A stretch of DNA of 64,000 nucleotides from Aquimixticola soesokkakensis (lineage in GTDB: Bacteria; Pseudomonadota; Alphaproteobacteria; Rhodobacterales; Rhodobacteraceae). The stretch's first letter is position 1. Each line of letters starts with the position of its first letter. The notes under the pieces are model-generated. The model did no database searches and was not told the DNA's origin. It saw only the letters and a program-made list of their open reading frames with translations. A program made the position numbers and the translations under genes. Below are positions 34,856-43,423 of this stretch, piece by piece. The DNA lies in the NCBI RefSeq assembly GCF_900172375.1, contig NZ_FWFS01000002.1:186001-250000 (forward strand). Direction: 5' to 3'.

Positions 34856-35356
34856 GGTCCTCCACCGCCGGTCTCTGCGCGTTCCTCCTCGAGCCTCTCT
34901 CCCTGAGTCTCTTTGGACGTATCGCGCGCCGCCAGCGCCCCCAGAACCGGATGTTCTGGGCCAAGCCTGTCTGACCGGCACATTGCCGCGCGTTTGGCCT
35001 AACATGCCCGCGCCCCCGCCTCCCAATAGAGAAAAGAGCCAGCCCCAAAAGAAATGCGTGCGCGCGCGCAAGGCTGGCGCCGTCGTCAGACGCGTAAACT
35101 ATGGCAATATTTGATGGCGATCGGGCAATTTATGATTTTCGCTCCTTGGCGTGATGGTCAACAAACAACTATCGCGGCAGTGGGTTTTCCTGCGCAGGGA
35201 AGCACAGGTTCGATCTGTGTAAGGGAGCGCAGGCAAGACCCGCTGGTTCGAGAGGACGACAGCCCAGAACTGCAGGCTTGCAAAGGGGATCACTTTGCGA
35301 CTTTGCGTGCCAGTTCGATCCTCGCCATTTGCGAATGACATCTTAGGGAGGAACCT
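34856..35356. promoter_or_regulatory. 500-base divergent promoter region between the PD40 gene and the second TRAP operon
   Basis: No gene is supported here. Two symmetric elements stand out: CCTGCGCAGG (35189-35198), extendable with one mismatch to TTCCTGCGCAGGGAA, and CACAG-N7-CTGTG (35203-35219). Both are about 140-170 bases before the TRAP binding-protein start and may be operators for its regulator. No clear -35/-10 pair was found. Confidence 0.35.
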
Positions 35357-36373
35357 ATGAACCACTTTCGGACATTGACCGCAGCGACTGTCGTCGCGAT
35401 GGGAAGTTTCAGCGCAGCGCCGGTCTTTGCGCAGACCGATCTGATTTTCAACTCGTATCTGCCGCCGTTCAACGCGTCGCGCAAAGCCGCCCTCACCGAC
35501 TTTGCGGCCGAAATCGAGGCGCAAAGCGGTGGCGAGGTGACGATCACCATCCCCGACAGCACGCTCGCCCCGAGCGACCAGCAGTATGAGATGTTGCTGG
35601 ATGGTGTGGCGGATATGGCCTTTCTGGCAACCGACGACCTGTCGCAGCTTGTGGCGCTCAACGGCATTGCCGATTTGCCCGGCAATGCGCCCAGTGCCCG
35701 GGCGGCCTCGGTTGCGTTGTGGGAAACCTATCGCGAGATGTTCAAATCTGCGGGCGAATACAAGGGCGTTGTCCTGTTGTCGACCCATGTGCTGCCGGGG
35801 CGCCAGATCATGGGGCTGGACGATCCCATCGACAGCGCGGAGTCGGCGCGGGGCGCGAAATTCTGGGTGCCCAACGGCCCGCTGACGGATGTGATTTCAT
35901 CGCTCGACGCGGTGCCGGTGCATACCAACTTTCCCGAAGTGTTCGAAACCGTCTCCAAAGGCCTTGTCGATGCGCTGGTGATGACGCCCGGATCGGCGGA
36001 GGCGGCCAAGGTGCTTGAGCGCACAAAATATTACACCACCGTGCCCGGCGGTTTGGGGTCGGTGTCCTTTGCGGTCGCCATCAGCGAAGAGCGCTGGAAC
36101 GCGCTTGGCGCGGAGGAACAGGCGGCGGTGTTGCGCGCAGCGGACGGCCTGCCCGGACGGACGGGATCGGCGCTTGATGCGGCGGATGCCCAGGCCGACA
36201 TGAGCGGGCTGACGGTGCTTCAGTCGCCGGCGAACCTGCTGGAAGCGCTGACACCGGAAATGGAGGCGCAGATTGCGGGGTGGAAAGAACGGGCCACCGC
36301 CAAAGGCATCGACGCGGATGCGGCGCTGGCCTTCTACCGCTCGGTTCTGGCGCGCGAAACCGGCGCAAACTGA
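35357..36373 (+). CDS. TRAP transporter solute-binding protein, DctP type (second TRAP system)
   Basis: This 338-residue periplasmic protein has a signal peptide ending at APVFAQT. It is more divergent from classical DctP: LIFNSYLPPFNASRKAAL begins the mature chain, and ESARGAKFWVPNGPLTDVIS marks the region that holds the ligand-binding Arg in the family. The start follows AGGGAGGAACCT. It heads an operon with DctQ and DctM subunits. The substrate is unknown; the hydroxyacid reductase downstream on the other strand might act on it. Confidence 0.9.
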   Translation: MNHFRTLTAATVVAMGSFSAAPVFAQTDLIFNSYLPPFNASRKAALTDFAAEIEAQSGGEVTITIPDSTLAPSDQQYEMLLDGVADMAFLATDDLSQLVALNGIADLPGNAPSARAASVALWETYREMFKSAGEYKGVVLLSTHVLPGRQIMGLDDPIDSAESARGAKFWVPNGPLTDVISSLDAVPVHTNFPEVFETVSKGLVDALVMTPGSAEAAKVLERTKYYTTVPGGLGSVSFAVAISEERWNALGAEEQAAVLRAADGLPGRTGSALDAADAQADMSGLTVLQSPANLLEALTPEMEAQIAGWKERATAKGIDADAALAFYRSVLARETGAN

Positions 36374-36388
36374 TCCGGCGCATGACAG

Positions 36389-36416
36389 ACGCCCGGGGCA
36401 GACGTGCCGCGGGCGT
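36389..36416 (+). terminator. Intercistronic hairpin after the second TRAP binding-protein gene
   Basis: ACGCCCGGGGCA (36389-36400) pairs with TGCCGCGGGCGT (36405-36416), 12 positions with one mismatch, around the loop GACG. TTCCTTT follows. It should favour binding-protein expression over the permeases. Confidence 0.75.
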
Positions 36417-36437
36417 TTCCTTTGAAAGGTCGATCCC

Positions 36438-36956
36438 ATGATCAAACTCAGCAAATATCTCGACATTTTTTGCGCAACCGTATCGGGCCTGTGCATGATC
36501 GCCATGATCGGGTTCAATTTCGCCGACAGCATCGGGCGCCAGCTTTCGCGTCCCCTGCTTGGCGCACAAGAGGCGGTCTCGTTTCTGTTGGCGATTTTCT
36601 TTTTCGCGTCCCTGTCCCTGGTGACGCGCGAAAACGCCAATATCCGCGTCGGGCTGTTGGTGGAGTTGTACCCCGCGGGCCTGCGCAAAGCCGAACGCGT
36701 GTTTGGCGCGCTCATCGAGGCCCTGTGCACTGCTTTGCTGGTCTGGATGGTGTTTGATCGCGCCGCGCGGTTGGAAAATATCGGGACGCTCGGAACGCAT
36801 TACATCGTGCCGCTCTATCCCTTTGTCTATGCCGGCGCGCTCTTGCTGCTCTGTGCGCTGGTCTTCCTCGGCGAGCGCGCCCTCACCCATCACCGTCGCC
36901 CAAGCCGCCCCGAGTCCCCTCGTGGTGCGCATTCCGTTCCTCAGAAAAAGAAGTAA
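36438..36956 (+). CDS. TRAP transporter small permease, DctQ type (second TRAP system)
   Basis: This 172-residue membrane protein has four helices. LLGAQEAVSFLLAIFFFASL (about 35-54) corresponds to the DctQ consensus in which an Glu-containing motif precedes the aromatic helix. The C-terminal tail is basic and cytoplasmic. One base separates its TAA from the ATG of the large subunit, so the two are surely translated together. Confidence 0.9.
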   Translation: MIKLSKYLDIFCATVSGLCMIAMIGFNFADSIGRQLSRPLLGAQEAVSFLLAIFFFASLSLVTRENANIRVGLLVELYPAGLRKAERVFGALIEALCTALLVWMVFDRAARLENIGTLGTHYIVPLYPFVYAGALLLLCALVFLGERALTHHRRPSRPESPRGAHSVPQKKK

Positions 36957-36957
36957 A

Positions 36958-38256
36958 ATGGCCTTTCTCATCGTCTTTGGCACGCTTGTTGCCTTGATCA
37001 CACTGACGCGGATTCCCTTGGGATTCGTGATGGTTCTTTGCGGTATCGGCGGGATTGCCCTGTTGCATCCGCGCGGCTTTGATGCGGCCTTTTCCATCGC
37101 GGAGCGCGAAATCGTCAACCTTGCGATGAACGAACAATTCGCCACCATGCCGTTGTTTGTGATGATGGGGGTTTTCGTCGTCAAAGCCGGTCTGGCGGAT
37201 GATCTGTTTGGCATGGCGCAACGCTGGATCGGACACAAACGCGGCGGCTTGGGCATGGCCACCATTCTCGCCTGCGGCGGCTTTGCGGCTTTGTCGGGGT
37301 CCTCGACGGCCTCTGCGGCGACCATGGCCAAAATTTGTGTGCCCCCGATGCGCGATGCGGATTACGACGAGGGCTTTAGCGCCGCTGCCGTCGCCGCCGG
37401 TGGTACGATGGGTATTTTGATCCCGCCCTCCGGCGCGCTGATCGTCTATGCGCTGTTGACCGAGGAAAGCATTGGCGAGCTGTTCATTGCCGGTCTCGTG
37501 CCGGGTTTGCTGCAATTGTTTCTCTATGTGATTGCCGGTGGCATCGTCGCGCGGCTGTTCCCGCTCTGGGCACCGGCGGGTCCGGTCTTTGGCTGGCGCG
37601 ACCGCTTTGCGGCTTTGGGCAAAGTCTGGGGGGTTTTGGCGCTTTTTGCCATGGTGATGCTGGGTCTGGTGTTTGGCATTTTCACCGCGACGGAGGCGGC
37701 AGGCTTTGGCGCGGGGGGCGCGTTCTTGTTCTCCGTGGCGCGCGGGCGCATGTCCTTTGGCGTTCTGGCAGAAAGCCTGCGCGAAGCGGCACGGATTTCG
37801 GGGATGATTTTCCTTGTGGCCTCCGGGGCCTTGGTCTTGAACCAGTTCGTCAATATTTCCGGCCTCGCGGGCGACCTTGTGGGCGGCATCAGCAACCTCG
37901 GGCTGTCCCCCTTCCATGTCATTTTATGCCTCATCGCGTTTTACATGGTGCTGGGGTGCTTTCTGGACGGGTTCGCGATCATTTTTCTGACGGTGCCCGT
38001 GGTTGTGCCGGTGGTTGCGGCCTTGGGCTATGACCTTGTCTGGTGGGGAATTGTCACGGTCATCATCGTCGAAATCAGCCTGATCACCCCGCCGGTCGGG
38101 ATGAATGTCTACATCCTCAAGGCGATGTTGCCCAAAGTGTCGATCATGCGGATTTTTCGCGGTGTGATGCCCTTCTTTGTGATGGACATGTTGCGGTTGG
38201 TGGCCATTCTGGCCTTTCCGATGATCGCGCTCTGGCTGGTGGAGTTCAGCCGCTAG
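36958..38256 (+). CDS. TRAP transporter large permease, DctM type (second TRAP system)
   Basis: This 432-residue transport subunit begins AFLIVFGTLVALITLTRIPL. GGFAALSGSSTASAATMAKI is the DctM Gly-Ser signature, GTMGILIPPSGALIVYALLT follows, and ITPPVGMNVYILKAM near the C-terminus is typical. The ATG at 36958 is used rather than the overlapping earlier reading. It is the last gene of the TRAP operon and converges with the hydroxyacid reductase gene, 80 bases away. Confidence 0.93.
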   Translation: MAFLIVFGTLVALITLTRIPLGFVMVLCGIGGIALLHPRGFDAAFSIAEREIVNLAMNEQFATMPLFVMMGVFVVKAGLADDLFGMAQRWIGHKRGGLGMATILACGGFAALSGSSTASAATMAKICVPPMRDADYDEGFSAAAVAAGGTMGILIPPSGALIVYALLTEESIGELFIAGLVPGLLQLFLYVIAGGIVARLFPLWAPAGPVFGWRDRFAALGKVWGVLALFAMVMLGLVFGIFTATEAAGFGAGGAFLFSVARGRMSFGVLAESLREAARISGMIFLVASGALVLNQFVNISGLAGDLVGGISNLGLSPFHVILCLIAFYMVLGCFLDGFAIIFLTVPVVVPVVAALGYDLVWWGIVTVIIVEISLITPPVGMNVYILKAMLPKVSIMRIFRGVMPFFVMDMLRLVAILAFPMIALWLVEFSR

Positions 38257-38336
38257 GGCGGCAGGCTAGCCCCCATTCCCGCAGGCGCGAAAACAGCCGC
38301 TTCCAAGCGCCCGCGCCCCGAGAAACAAGCGGGGGA

Positions 38337-39287
38337 TCAATAGCCAACCGTCAGGTCGACACTCTGCGCAATCGTGCCAGTCTCGCGGTATTTGCGGATG
38401 TTGTCGGCGGCGACCTGTGCGCCTGTGCGCGGATCGGTGGGGCCGGAAATATGGGGCAGAACGGTGATGCCCGCCTGGGTCCAGAGCGGCGAGGCGGCGG
38501 GCAGGGGCTCTTGATCGAAAACATCGAGAACCGCGTGTTTGATCTGCTGCGCATCGAGGGCCGCGCACAGGGCAGCGGTGTCCACGATGGGGCCACGGGC
38601 AAAGTTGATCAGCGCCGCGCTCTGTTTCATCCTGCCAAAGGCCGCAGCGTTCAGCAGGCCCGTTGTGGTTGAGGTCAGCGGCAAGAGGCAAATCACGATG
38701 TCGCTGCGCGAGAGAAGCGTGTCAAACCCGTCCTCGCCCGACAGGCAGGTGATGCCTTCGAGCGACTTTTGACTGCGGCTCCAGCCCAAGACGTTAAAAT
38801 CCTGCTCTTGCAGGCGGCGCGCCGAGGCGGCGCCCAACGCGCCCAGCCCCAGAATGCCGACGCTGACCTCGCGCGCACTGCGGTAGGGTTCCTGCACCCA
38901 GTCGCGCGCGCGCTGATGCGCGGCATAGGCGGGCATGTCGCGAAACAGATAGTAGGTCCATGCCAGCGCCGCTTCGGACATGTTGCGCGCAAGCTGGGGG
39001 TCGATCAGCCGCACGATGGGCGGGGTAAACTGCGGTAATTCGGCGACAAGGCGTTCGACACCGGCCCAGAGGCTTTGCACCCAGACGAGGTTGGGAAGGG
39101 TTTGCAACGCTGCCGGATCGGGATTGGCCACGATCGCGATCTCCACCGAGGCGGCCTCTTGCGCAGGCAGGTGGCGCAGGCTCTGGATGTCCTCTTGGGG
39201 CAGGGCCGCGCGCAACAGGGCCAGCCAGGTGTCTTCTGCGGCGTCCGACAGGCGGGTGACAAGGGCGATTTTAGAGGTCTTGGACAT
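38337..39287 (-). CDS. ghrA: D-2-hydroxyacid dehydrogenase, glyoxylate/hydroxypyruvate reductase A type
   Basis: This 316-residue NAD(P)H-dependent reductase reduces glyoxylate, hydroxypyruvate or a similar 2-keto acid. The nucleotide motif is VGILGLGALGAASARRLQ, the active-site Arg is in NFARGPIVD, the Glu is in DVFDQEPLP, and the catalytic His is in VLPHISGPTDP. The ATG at 39287 aligns with family starts but has a poor ribosome site; a TTG at 39317 would add ten residues. It lies 38 bases downstream of the amidotransferase gene and probably shares its message with the GntR gene. Confidence 0.88.
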   Translation of the reverse strand: MSKTSKIALVTRLSDAAEDTWLALLRAALPQEDIQSLRHLPAQEAASVEIAIVANPDPAALQTLPNLVWVQSLWAGVERLVAELPQFTPPIVRLIDPQLARNMSEAALAWTYYLFRDMPAYAAHQRARDWVQEPYRSAREVSVGILGLGALGAASARRLQEQDFNVLGWSRSQKSLEGITCLSGEDGFDTLLSRSDIVICLLPLTSTTTGLLNAAAFGRMKQSAALINFARGPIVDTAALCAALDAQQIKHAVLDVFDQEPLPAASPLWTQAGITVLPHISGPTDPRTGAQVAADNIRKYRETGTIAQSVDLTVGY

Positions 39288-39325
39288 CGTTTGGCTTTCA
39301 GGCAGGAGAAATTTCAAAGGTCATT

Positions 39326-40579
39326 TTACGCGCAGGCCGTCAGAAAGGCCGTGAACAGGGGCGCGGGCGCGGCGCGGCGTGTCATGAGTTCGGGGTGCCC
39401 TTGCAGCCCAAGGCAAAACCGCTGGTCTGGCACTTCGATGGCATCCACAAGCGGCGTGTCTTTTTGCAGCGCACAGACCCGCAGCCCCACGGTTTCGAGT
39501 CGCGCGACAAGGCCGGGGTCCAGCACGTAGCGATGGTTGGTGTGGATGAGCGGGACGCGCCCGGCCATGATCCGGGCGAGCCGTGTGCCGCCGAGCACGC
39601 GCATTTCGTGCAGGCCGATGCGAAATCCGCCCGACACTTCGTTTTGGGCAAGGCGGCGAAACACTTTGGTTTGGGCGTCGGGCGCGGCTTCGGCCATATT
39701 CGCGTCGTTAAATCCGGCGCGCAATTGCGCCAGAGCGGTGGTGATGGTCTGCATGCCAAGGCACAGACCCAGCAGCGGGAGATCACGGGCGAGCGCGTGG
39801 CGCGCAACGCGGATCTGCCCGCCCACCTGCGCCATATCCGCGCCGCCGGGCAACAGGACGCCGTCACAGGTTCCGAGGGCCTCGGGCAGGCTTGTGTCAG
39901 GGGCTTGTGCGGGGTCCCAAAAGTCCAGCGTCAGGTCCAGATTGGTGGCCTGCGCGGCATCGCCAAGGGCCGCCAGCACCGCAGGATAGGTGTGGCGCAG
40001 GCGCTGCTGCGCGCCGATGATCAACAGGTGCACGCTTTGGCGGCGCGTGGCGCGGGCGGGCTGGTCGGGGGTAGGACGCCCAAAGTCATCGCGCCACCAC
40101 AGCCGCGGCACGTCGCGCGGCACATCGCCCACAAGCCGCCAACCGTCGTCGCATTCCTGAACGCCGATCTGGCGCACCGTCATAGCGCCGCGCGCAGGCA
40201 GGGTCAAAAGCCGCTCGGCCAGCTCGACCTGTGCGCCCACAGCCGCATTCACGGGGAGGACCACGACAGGGTCGGGGTGCTGCGCGATGACGCTCGGGGG
40301 CAGTGGCGCGGCGGCGAATTGCCCGCTTGCCCATTCGAACCAGAAGGTGCCATTGGCGGTCAACGCCCCCGTGGCCAGAACATGCTGGCAGGCCTCGAAG
40401 GCCCCGAGACCGCCGCCAGCGGTATCCAGCGTGAGCATGCGCGCCCCGATCTGCGCGGCGATCACACCGGCCAACATCCCGTCCAGCGCCGGGCTTTGGG
40501 TGGTGTGGGACACAAGGTAAATGGTGCGTGGCACGGGGCAAATGGTGCGTGGCACGGGCGCGACAGGGGGAACAGTCAT
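39326..40579 (-). CDS. Class I glutamine amidotransferase, CTP-synthase glutaminase-like, with unrecognised N-terminal domain
   Basis: This 417-residue protein has a C-terminal half (about 183-417) that resembles the glutaminase domain of CTP synthase. It has DGVLLPGGADMAQ, the nucleophile Cys273 in LLGLCLGMQTI, the NHRYVLDPGL loop and the His395-Glu397 pair in GLQGHPELM. The synthetase (ammonia ligase) domain of CTP synthase is absent. Residues 1-180 match nothing I know. The gene starts directly at the stop of the GntR gene. It may hydrolyse gamma-glutamyl amides like PuuD, or supply ammonia to a partner. Residues 8-20 contain a duplicated PVPRTI from a DNA repeat. Confidence 0.7.
   Translation of the reverse strand: MTVPPVAPVPRTICPVPRTIYLVSHTTQSPALDGMLAGVIAAQIGARMLTLDTAGGGLGAFEACQHVLATGALTANGTFWFEWASGQFAAAPLPPSVIAQHPDPVVVLPVNAAVGAQVELAERLLTLPARGAMTVRQIGVQECDDGWRLVGDVPRDVPRLWWRDDFGRPTPDQPARATRRQSVHLLIIGAQQRLRHTYPAVLAALGDAAQATNLDLTLDFWDPAQAPDTSLPEALGTCDGVLLPGGADMAQVGGQIRVARHALARDLPLLGLCLGMQTITTALAQLRAGFNDANMAEAAPDAQTKVFRRLAQNEVSGGFRIGLHEMRVLGGTRLARIMAGRVPLIHTNHRYVLDPGLVARLETVGLRVCALQKDTPLVDAIEVPDQRFCLGLQGHPELMTRRAAPAPLFTAFLTACA
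40519..40558. repeat. 21-base-period tandem duplication in the amidotransferase 5' end
   Basis: AAATGGTGCGTGGCACGGG occurs at 40519-40537 and again at 40540-40558. The in-frame period duplicates PVPRTI in the protein N-terminus, so it is probably a recent slippage event with no frame damage. Confidence 0.8.
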
Positions 40580-41482
40580 TTACGGCTTTCGGCTGCGTTG
40601 GGCCTGGCTGGCACGCCGCGCGCCCTCAAGGTGGCGGGCCATCAAATCGGAGGCCAGAGTAAGGTTGTTTTGGGTGATTGCATCGAGGATCTGGATGTGT
40701 TCGCGACACCATTCGCGAATGCGGGCGCGGTTTTCATAGCTGGCAAATTCAAGCAGTCGGCGCATGCGGTTTTGATGCTGCACCGCTTGAAACAGAAAGC
40801 TGTTGCGTGAAAATTCGGCGATGGTTTCGTGAAAGGTCGCGTCCAGTTCAAAAAGCTGTTTGCCCATGGCGGAGGTCAGATTGGGATGGTCGTGAAAATA
40901 CAGATGCTGAAGCCGCAGCCGCTCGAGGACAGAATTTTGCGCGCGAAAACTTGGCAATAGCAGGCCTTGAGGTTCCAGCAGCAGGCGAAATTCATAACTT
41001 GACTGTTGGGTTTCGGGGTCCTGCATGGTCTGCAAAAAGGACCAGCTGCGCCCGGAGCCGCGCGCCATCAACCCGTCGCGCTCCAGCTCGGACAAGACGT
41101 TGCGCATCATCGCGCGATCGGTGTCGTAGCGTTGGGACAGATCACTCAAGGACACCTCCTCGGGAAGCAGCTTGGCAAGGCGATCCTGCATGATCCGCGT
41201 GTAAATCTGCTGGGTTGCGGAAGGGGGCGTGTCGACTTCGAGGCGGGTCAGCTGGTCGGCGCGCAGGTTCAGGAAATAGCCTTTGTTGCGCACGGATTCC
41301 AACGCGCCCTTTTGCGCCAAAAGCGCAAGGGCCGCGCGGATCGGCGTGCGCGATACGCCCAGCATCAGCGCAAGCTGCTGTTCGCGCAGGTGATGGCCAG
41401 GCTCGAAGCGCGACTCGATGATCAGGTCGAGAATGCGGTTCGCGAGGTGGAAACGGGCCTGTTGTGCGGCGTTCATACTCAT
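40580..41482 (-). CDS. GntR-family transcriptional regulator
   Basis: This regulator of about 300 residues has an N-terminal winged helix (LREQQLALMLGVSRTPIRAA, about 35-54) and a long helical C-terminal ligand domain of the FCD kind (TFHETIAEFSRNSFLF). The ATG at 41482 and the one at 41476 are both possible; GGA lies nine bases before the second. It is divergent from the ABC-deacylase operon at 41777 and upstream of the amidotransferase and reductase genes. It probably controls both directions. TTGTAC sequences near its own start and before the ABC operon are candidate operators. Confidence 0.88.
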   Translation of the reverse strand: MSMNAAQQARFHLANRILDLIIESRFEPGHHLREQQLALMLGVSRTPIRAALALLAQKGALESVRNKGYFLNLRADQLTRLEVDTPPSATQQIYTRIMQDRLAKLLPEEVSLSDLSQRYDTDRAMMRNVLSELERDGLMARGSGRSWSFLQTMQDPETQQSSYEFRLLLEPQGLLLPSFRAQNSVLERLRLQHLYFHDHPNLTSAMGKQLFELDATFHETIAEFSRNSFLFQAVQHQNRMRRLLEFASYENRARIREWCREHIQILDAITQNNLTLASDLMARHLEGARRASQAQRSRKP

Positions 41483-41490
41483 GTCCAAAA

Positions 41491-41726
41491 TTGTACTTAA
41501 CAAGTAATATCGAACAATAAATTTTAGACAACCGCAAAGTGAAACTGATTATTGCTGTGGCTCTCGATCCTGCGGAAGAGCCGACCAGAGCACAAAAGCA
41601 TCAAAAAATAAGCAATAATGCGATAAATGCTCATTTTTAGGACAGGCTGGCGGCGATGCGGCGAAAGGCCCTGTGCAGATCATGTTTCTGCTTGTTTGTA
41701 CTAATGAGGTGTTTTTGTACAATTGT
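41491..41726. promoter_or_regulatory. Divergent control region with repeated TTGTAC elements
   Basis: The 294-base gap (41483-41776) has no gene. TTGTAC occurs at 41491-41496, with TACTT-AAC-AAGTA symmetry around it, and inside TTGTACAA (41715-41722), which overlaps ACAATTGT (41719-41726). A TTTGTAC lies between, at about 41696-41702. Short TTGTAC palindromes are plausible GntR/FCD sites placed at both promoters. Confidence 0.45.
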
Positions 41727-41776
41727 GGACACGTAAGGCACTCTCCCCGATGCGCAAACCAACAGAGGTATTTTTC

Positions 41777-42598
41777 ATGACGACTTCCCGACTGACGCCT
41801 TTCCTTTTCGCCACTGCCCTTGGCGCTTGCGCCGCCGTGCCCGCCTTGGCGGTCGATCTTCCGGACTCCGGTCTGGTGACGCAAGGCGCCTTGACCTATG
41901 GCGTCGCAGCGACCTTTGCCCCTTTCGAGTTCACCAAGGACGGCGATCTGGCGGGTTTCGACATCGACATGTTCGCAGCCCTCGCCGCCGAACTCGGGGC
42001 CACGCCGGCGCCCCTGAACATGGAGTTCAAAGGCCTCATCCCCGCGCTGCAGGGGGGGCGCATCGATCTGATCAATTCGGCGATGTACATCAATCCCGCG
42101 CGCGCAGAACAGGTTGATTTCGTCGAATATATGCAAATCGGAAACCGCGTGATCGTTCAGGCCGGCAACCCCAAAGGCATCACGGGGCGCGATGACACGC
42201 TGTGCGGCCTGACCATCGCCGTGACCTTGGGCGGCATTCAGGAAAGCCAGGCGCGCGCGGATGATGACCGCTGCCTTGCTGCGGGGGAGGCGGGCATCAA
42301 AGTGTTGACCTTGCCAACCGCACAAGACAGCGCGCTGACCCTGCGCCAGGGGCGTGCGGATGCGATTTATGACAGCACACCGGGTGCGGTGATGTTGCTC
42401 GAGAAAGTGCCCGACACCTATGAAGCGGTGGGTGCGGAATTCGAGCAAGACACCCGCATCGGCATGGCCGTTCCCAAAGGGGATGCGGACCTCAAAGCGG
42501 CGCTTGAGGCGGCCTTGGCGCAGATCGTTGCGGATGGGACCTACGACGACTTGGTCGCCAAATGGAACCTGCCTGCCTCTGTGTCCATCTTTCACTGA
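41777..42598 (+). CDS. Polar amino-acid-type ABC transporter substrate-binding protein (second system)
   Basis: This 273-residue SBP-bac-3 protein has a signal peptide ending at VPALAVD. GVAATFAPFEFTKDGDLAGF begins the first lobe, and INSAMYINPARAEQVDFVEY is the second typical block. The ATG at 41777 follows AGAGG; the earlier ATG at 41750 lacks a ribosome site. The gene starts the GntR-flanked operon. The cargo is probably a modified amino acid or small peptide, judged from the deacylase, racemase-like and aminotransferase genes that follow. Confidence 0.9.
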   Translation: MTTSRLTPFLFATALGACAAVPALAVDLPDSGLVTQGALTYGVAATFAPFEFTKDGDLAGFDIDMFAALAAELGATPAPLNMEFKGLIPALQGGRIDLINSAMYINPARAEQVDFVEYMQIGNRVIVQAGNPKGITGRDDTLCGLTIAVTLGGIQESQARADDDRCLAAGEAGIKVLTLPTAQDSALTLRQGRADAIYDSTPGAVMLLEKVPDTYEAVGAEFEQDTRIGMAVPKGDADLKAALEAALAQIVADGTYDDLVAKWNLPASVSIFH

Positions 42599-42622
42599 GC
42601 CAGCCAGCCATATCGAAGCCTT

Positions 42623-42648
42623 GTCCTGCAGCGAAACGGCTGCAGGAC
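42623..42648 (+). terminator. Intercistronic hairpin after the binding-protein gene (second amino-acid ABC)
   Basis: GTCCTGCAGC (42623-42632) pairs perfectly with GCTGCAGGAC (42639-42648) around the six-base loop GAAACG. No T-run follows, so stabilisation of the upstream message is more likely than full termination. Confidence 0.8.
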
Positions 42649-42673
42649 GCCCAGACAGAGGGGGCGCAGCGCG

Positions 42674-43423
42674 ATGTCATTAGACCTAGTTGCCCAATAC
42701 CTGATTTCCCAACCTTTCCTGCACGGCGCCTGGGTCACGATCCTGATCACCGTCGTGTCGCTGTTCTTTGGTGTTTTGGCGGGGTTGGTCCTTGCGCTTG
42801 CGCAGCAGACCCGGTTTTTGCCGATCAAAATTCTGACGATTGCCTATCTGTGGCTGTTTCGCGGAACGCCGGTTCTTTTCCAGATAATATTTATCTACAA
42901 CGTTCTCCCCAGCTTCGACATCCGCTTTAGCGCCTTCTGGTCCGGTGTGATTGCCTTGTCGCTGAACGAGGGGGCCTATATGGCCGAAATCATTCGCTCG
43001 GGGCTTCAATCGGTTAAAAAAGGCCAAAGGGTCGCCGGCCAGGCTTTGGGCCTGTCACACCTGTCGGTGCTGTGCTGGATCACCTTGCCTCAGGCGGCGC
43101 GGATCGTTTTGCCGCCGATGGGCAACCAGATGATCGGCATGCTCAAGACCTCGGCGCTGGTGTCGGTCATTGCGGTGCAGGATTTGCTTTTGGTGGCCAA
43201 CCAGACGGCCTCTGCCGATTTTCGCTACTTCGAGGCGCTCTGCGCTGCGGGCATCTATTATCTTGGTCTGACAAGCATTTTCATGATCGCACAGGGCGCA
43301 ATGGAGGTGGCTCTTGATCCCAAGGCCCGCAGGCGGCGCGCCAATGGGGAGGCGGGTCTGCGCGCGATCCTGCGCCGAATTTTGTCCAACACGACGACTG
43401 CGGGAGGCGACAATGTCCGCTGA
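42674..43423 (+). CDS. Polar amino-acid-type ABC transporter permease (second system)
   Basis: This 249-residue membrane subunit has FLHGAWVTILITVVSLFFGV, the LWLFRGTPVLFQIIFIYNVL segment and an EAA-type loop GQRVAGQALGLSHLSVLCWI. It is a single permease gene, so it probably acts as a homodimer, unlike the two-permease system at 18 kb. The tail after the last helix is basic. It overlaps the ATPase gene by 11 bases. Confidence 0.92.
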   Translation: MSLDLVAQYLISQPFLHGAWVTILITVVSLFFGVLAGLVLALAQQTRFLPIKILTIAYLWLFRGTPVLFQIIFIYNVLPSFDIRFSAFWSGVIALSLNEGAYMAEIIRSGLQSVKKGQRVAGQALGLSHLSVLCWITLPQAARIVLPPMGNQMIGMLKTSALVSVIAVQDLLLVANQTASADFRYFEALCAAGIYYLGLTSIFMIAQGAMEVALDPKARRRRANGEAGLRAILRRILSNTTTAGGDNVR

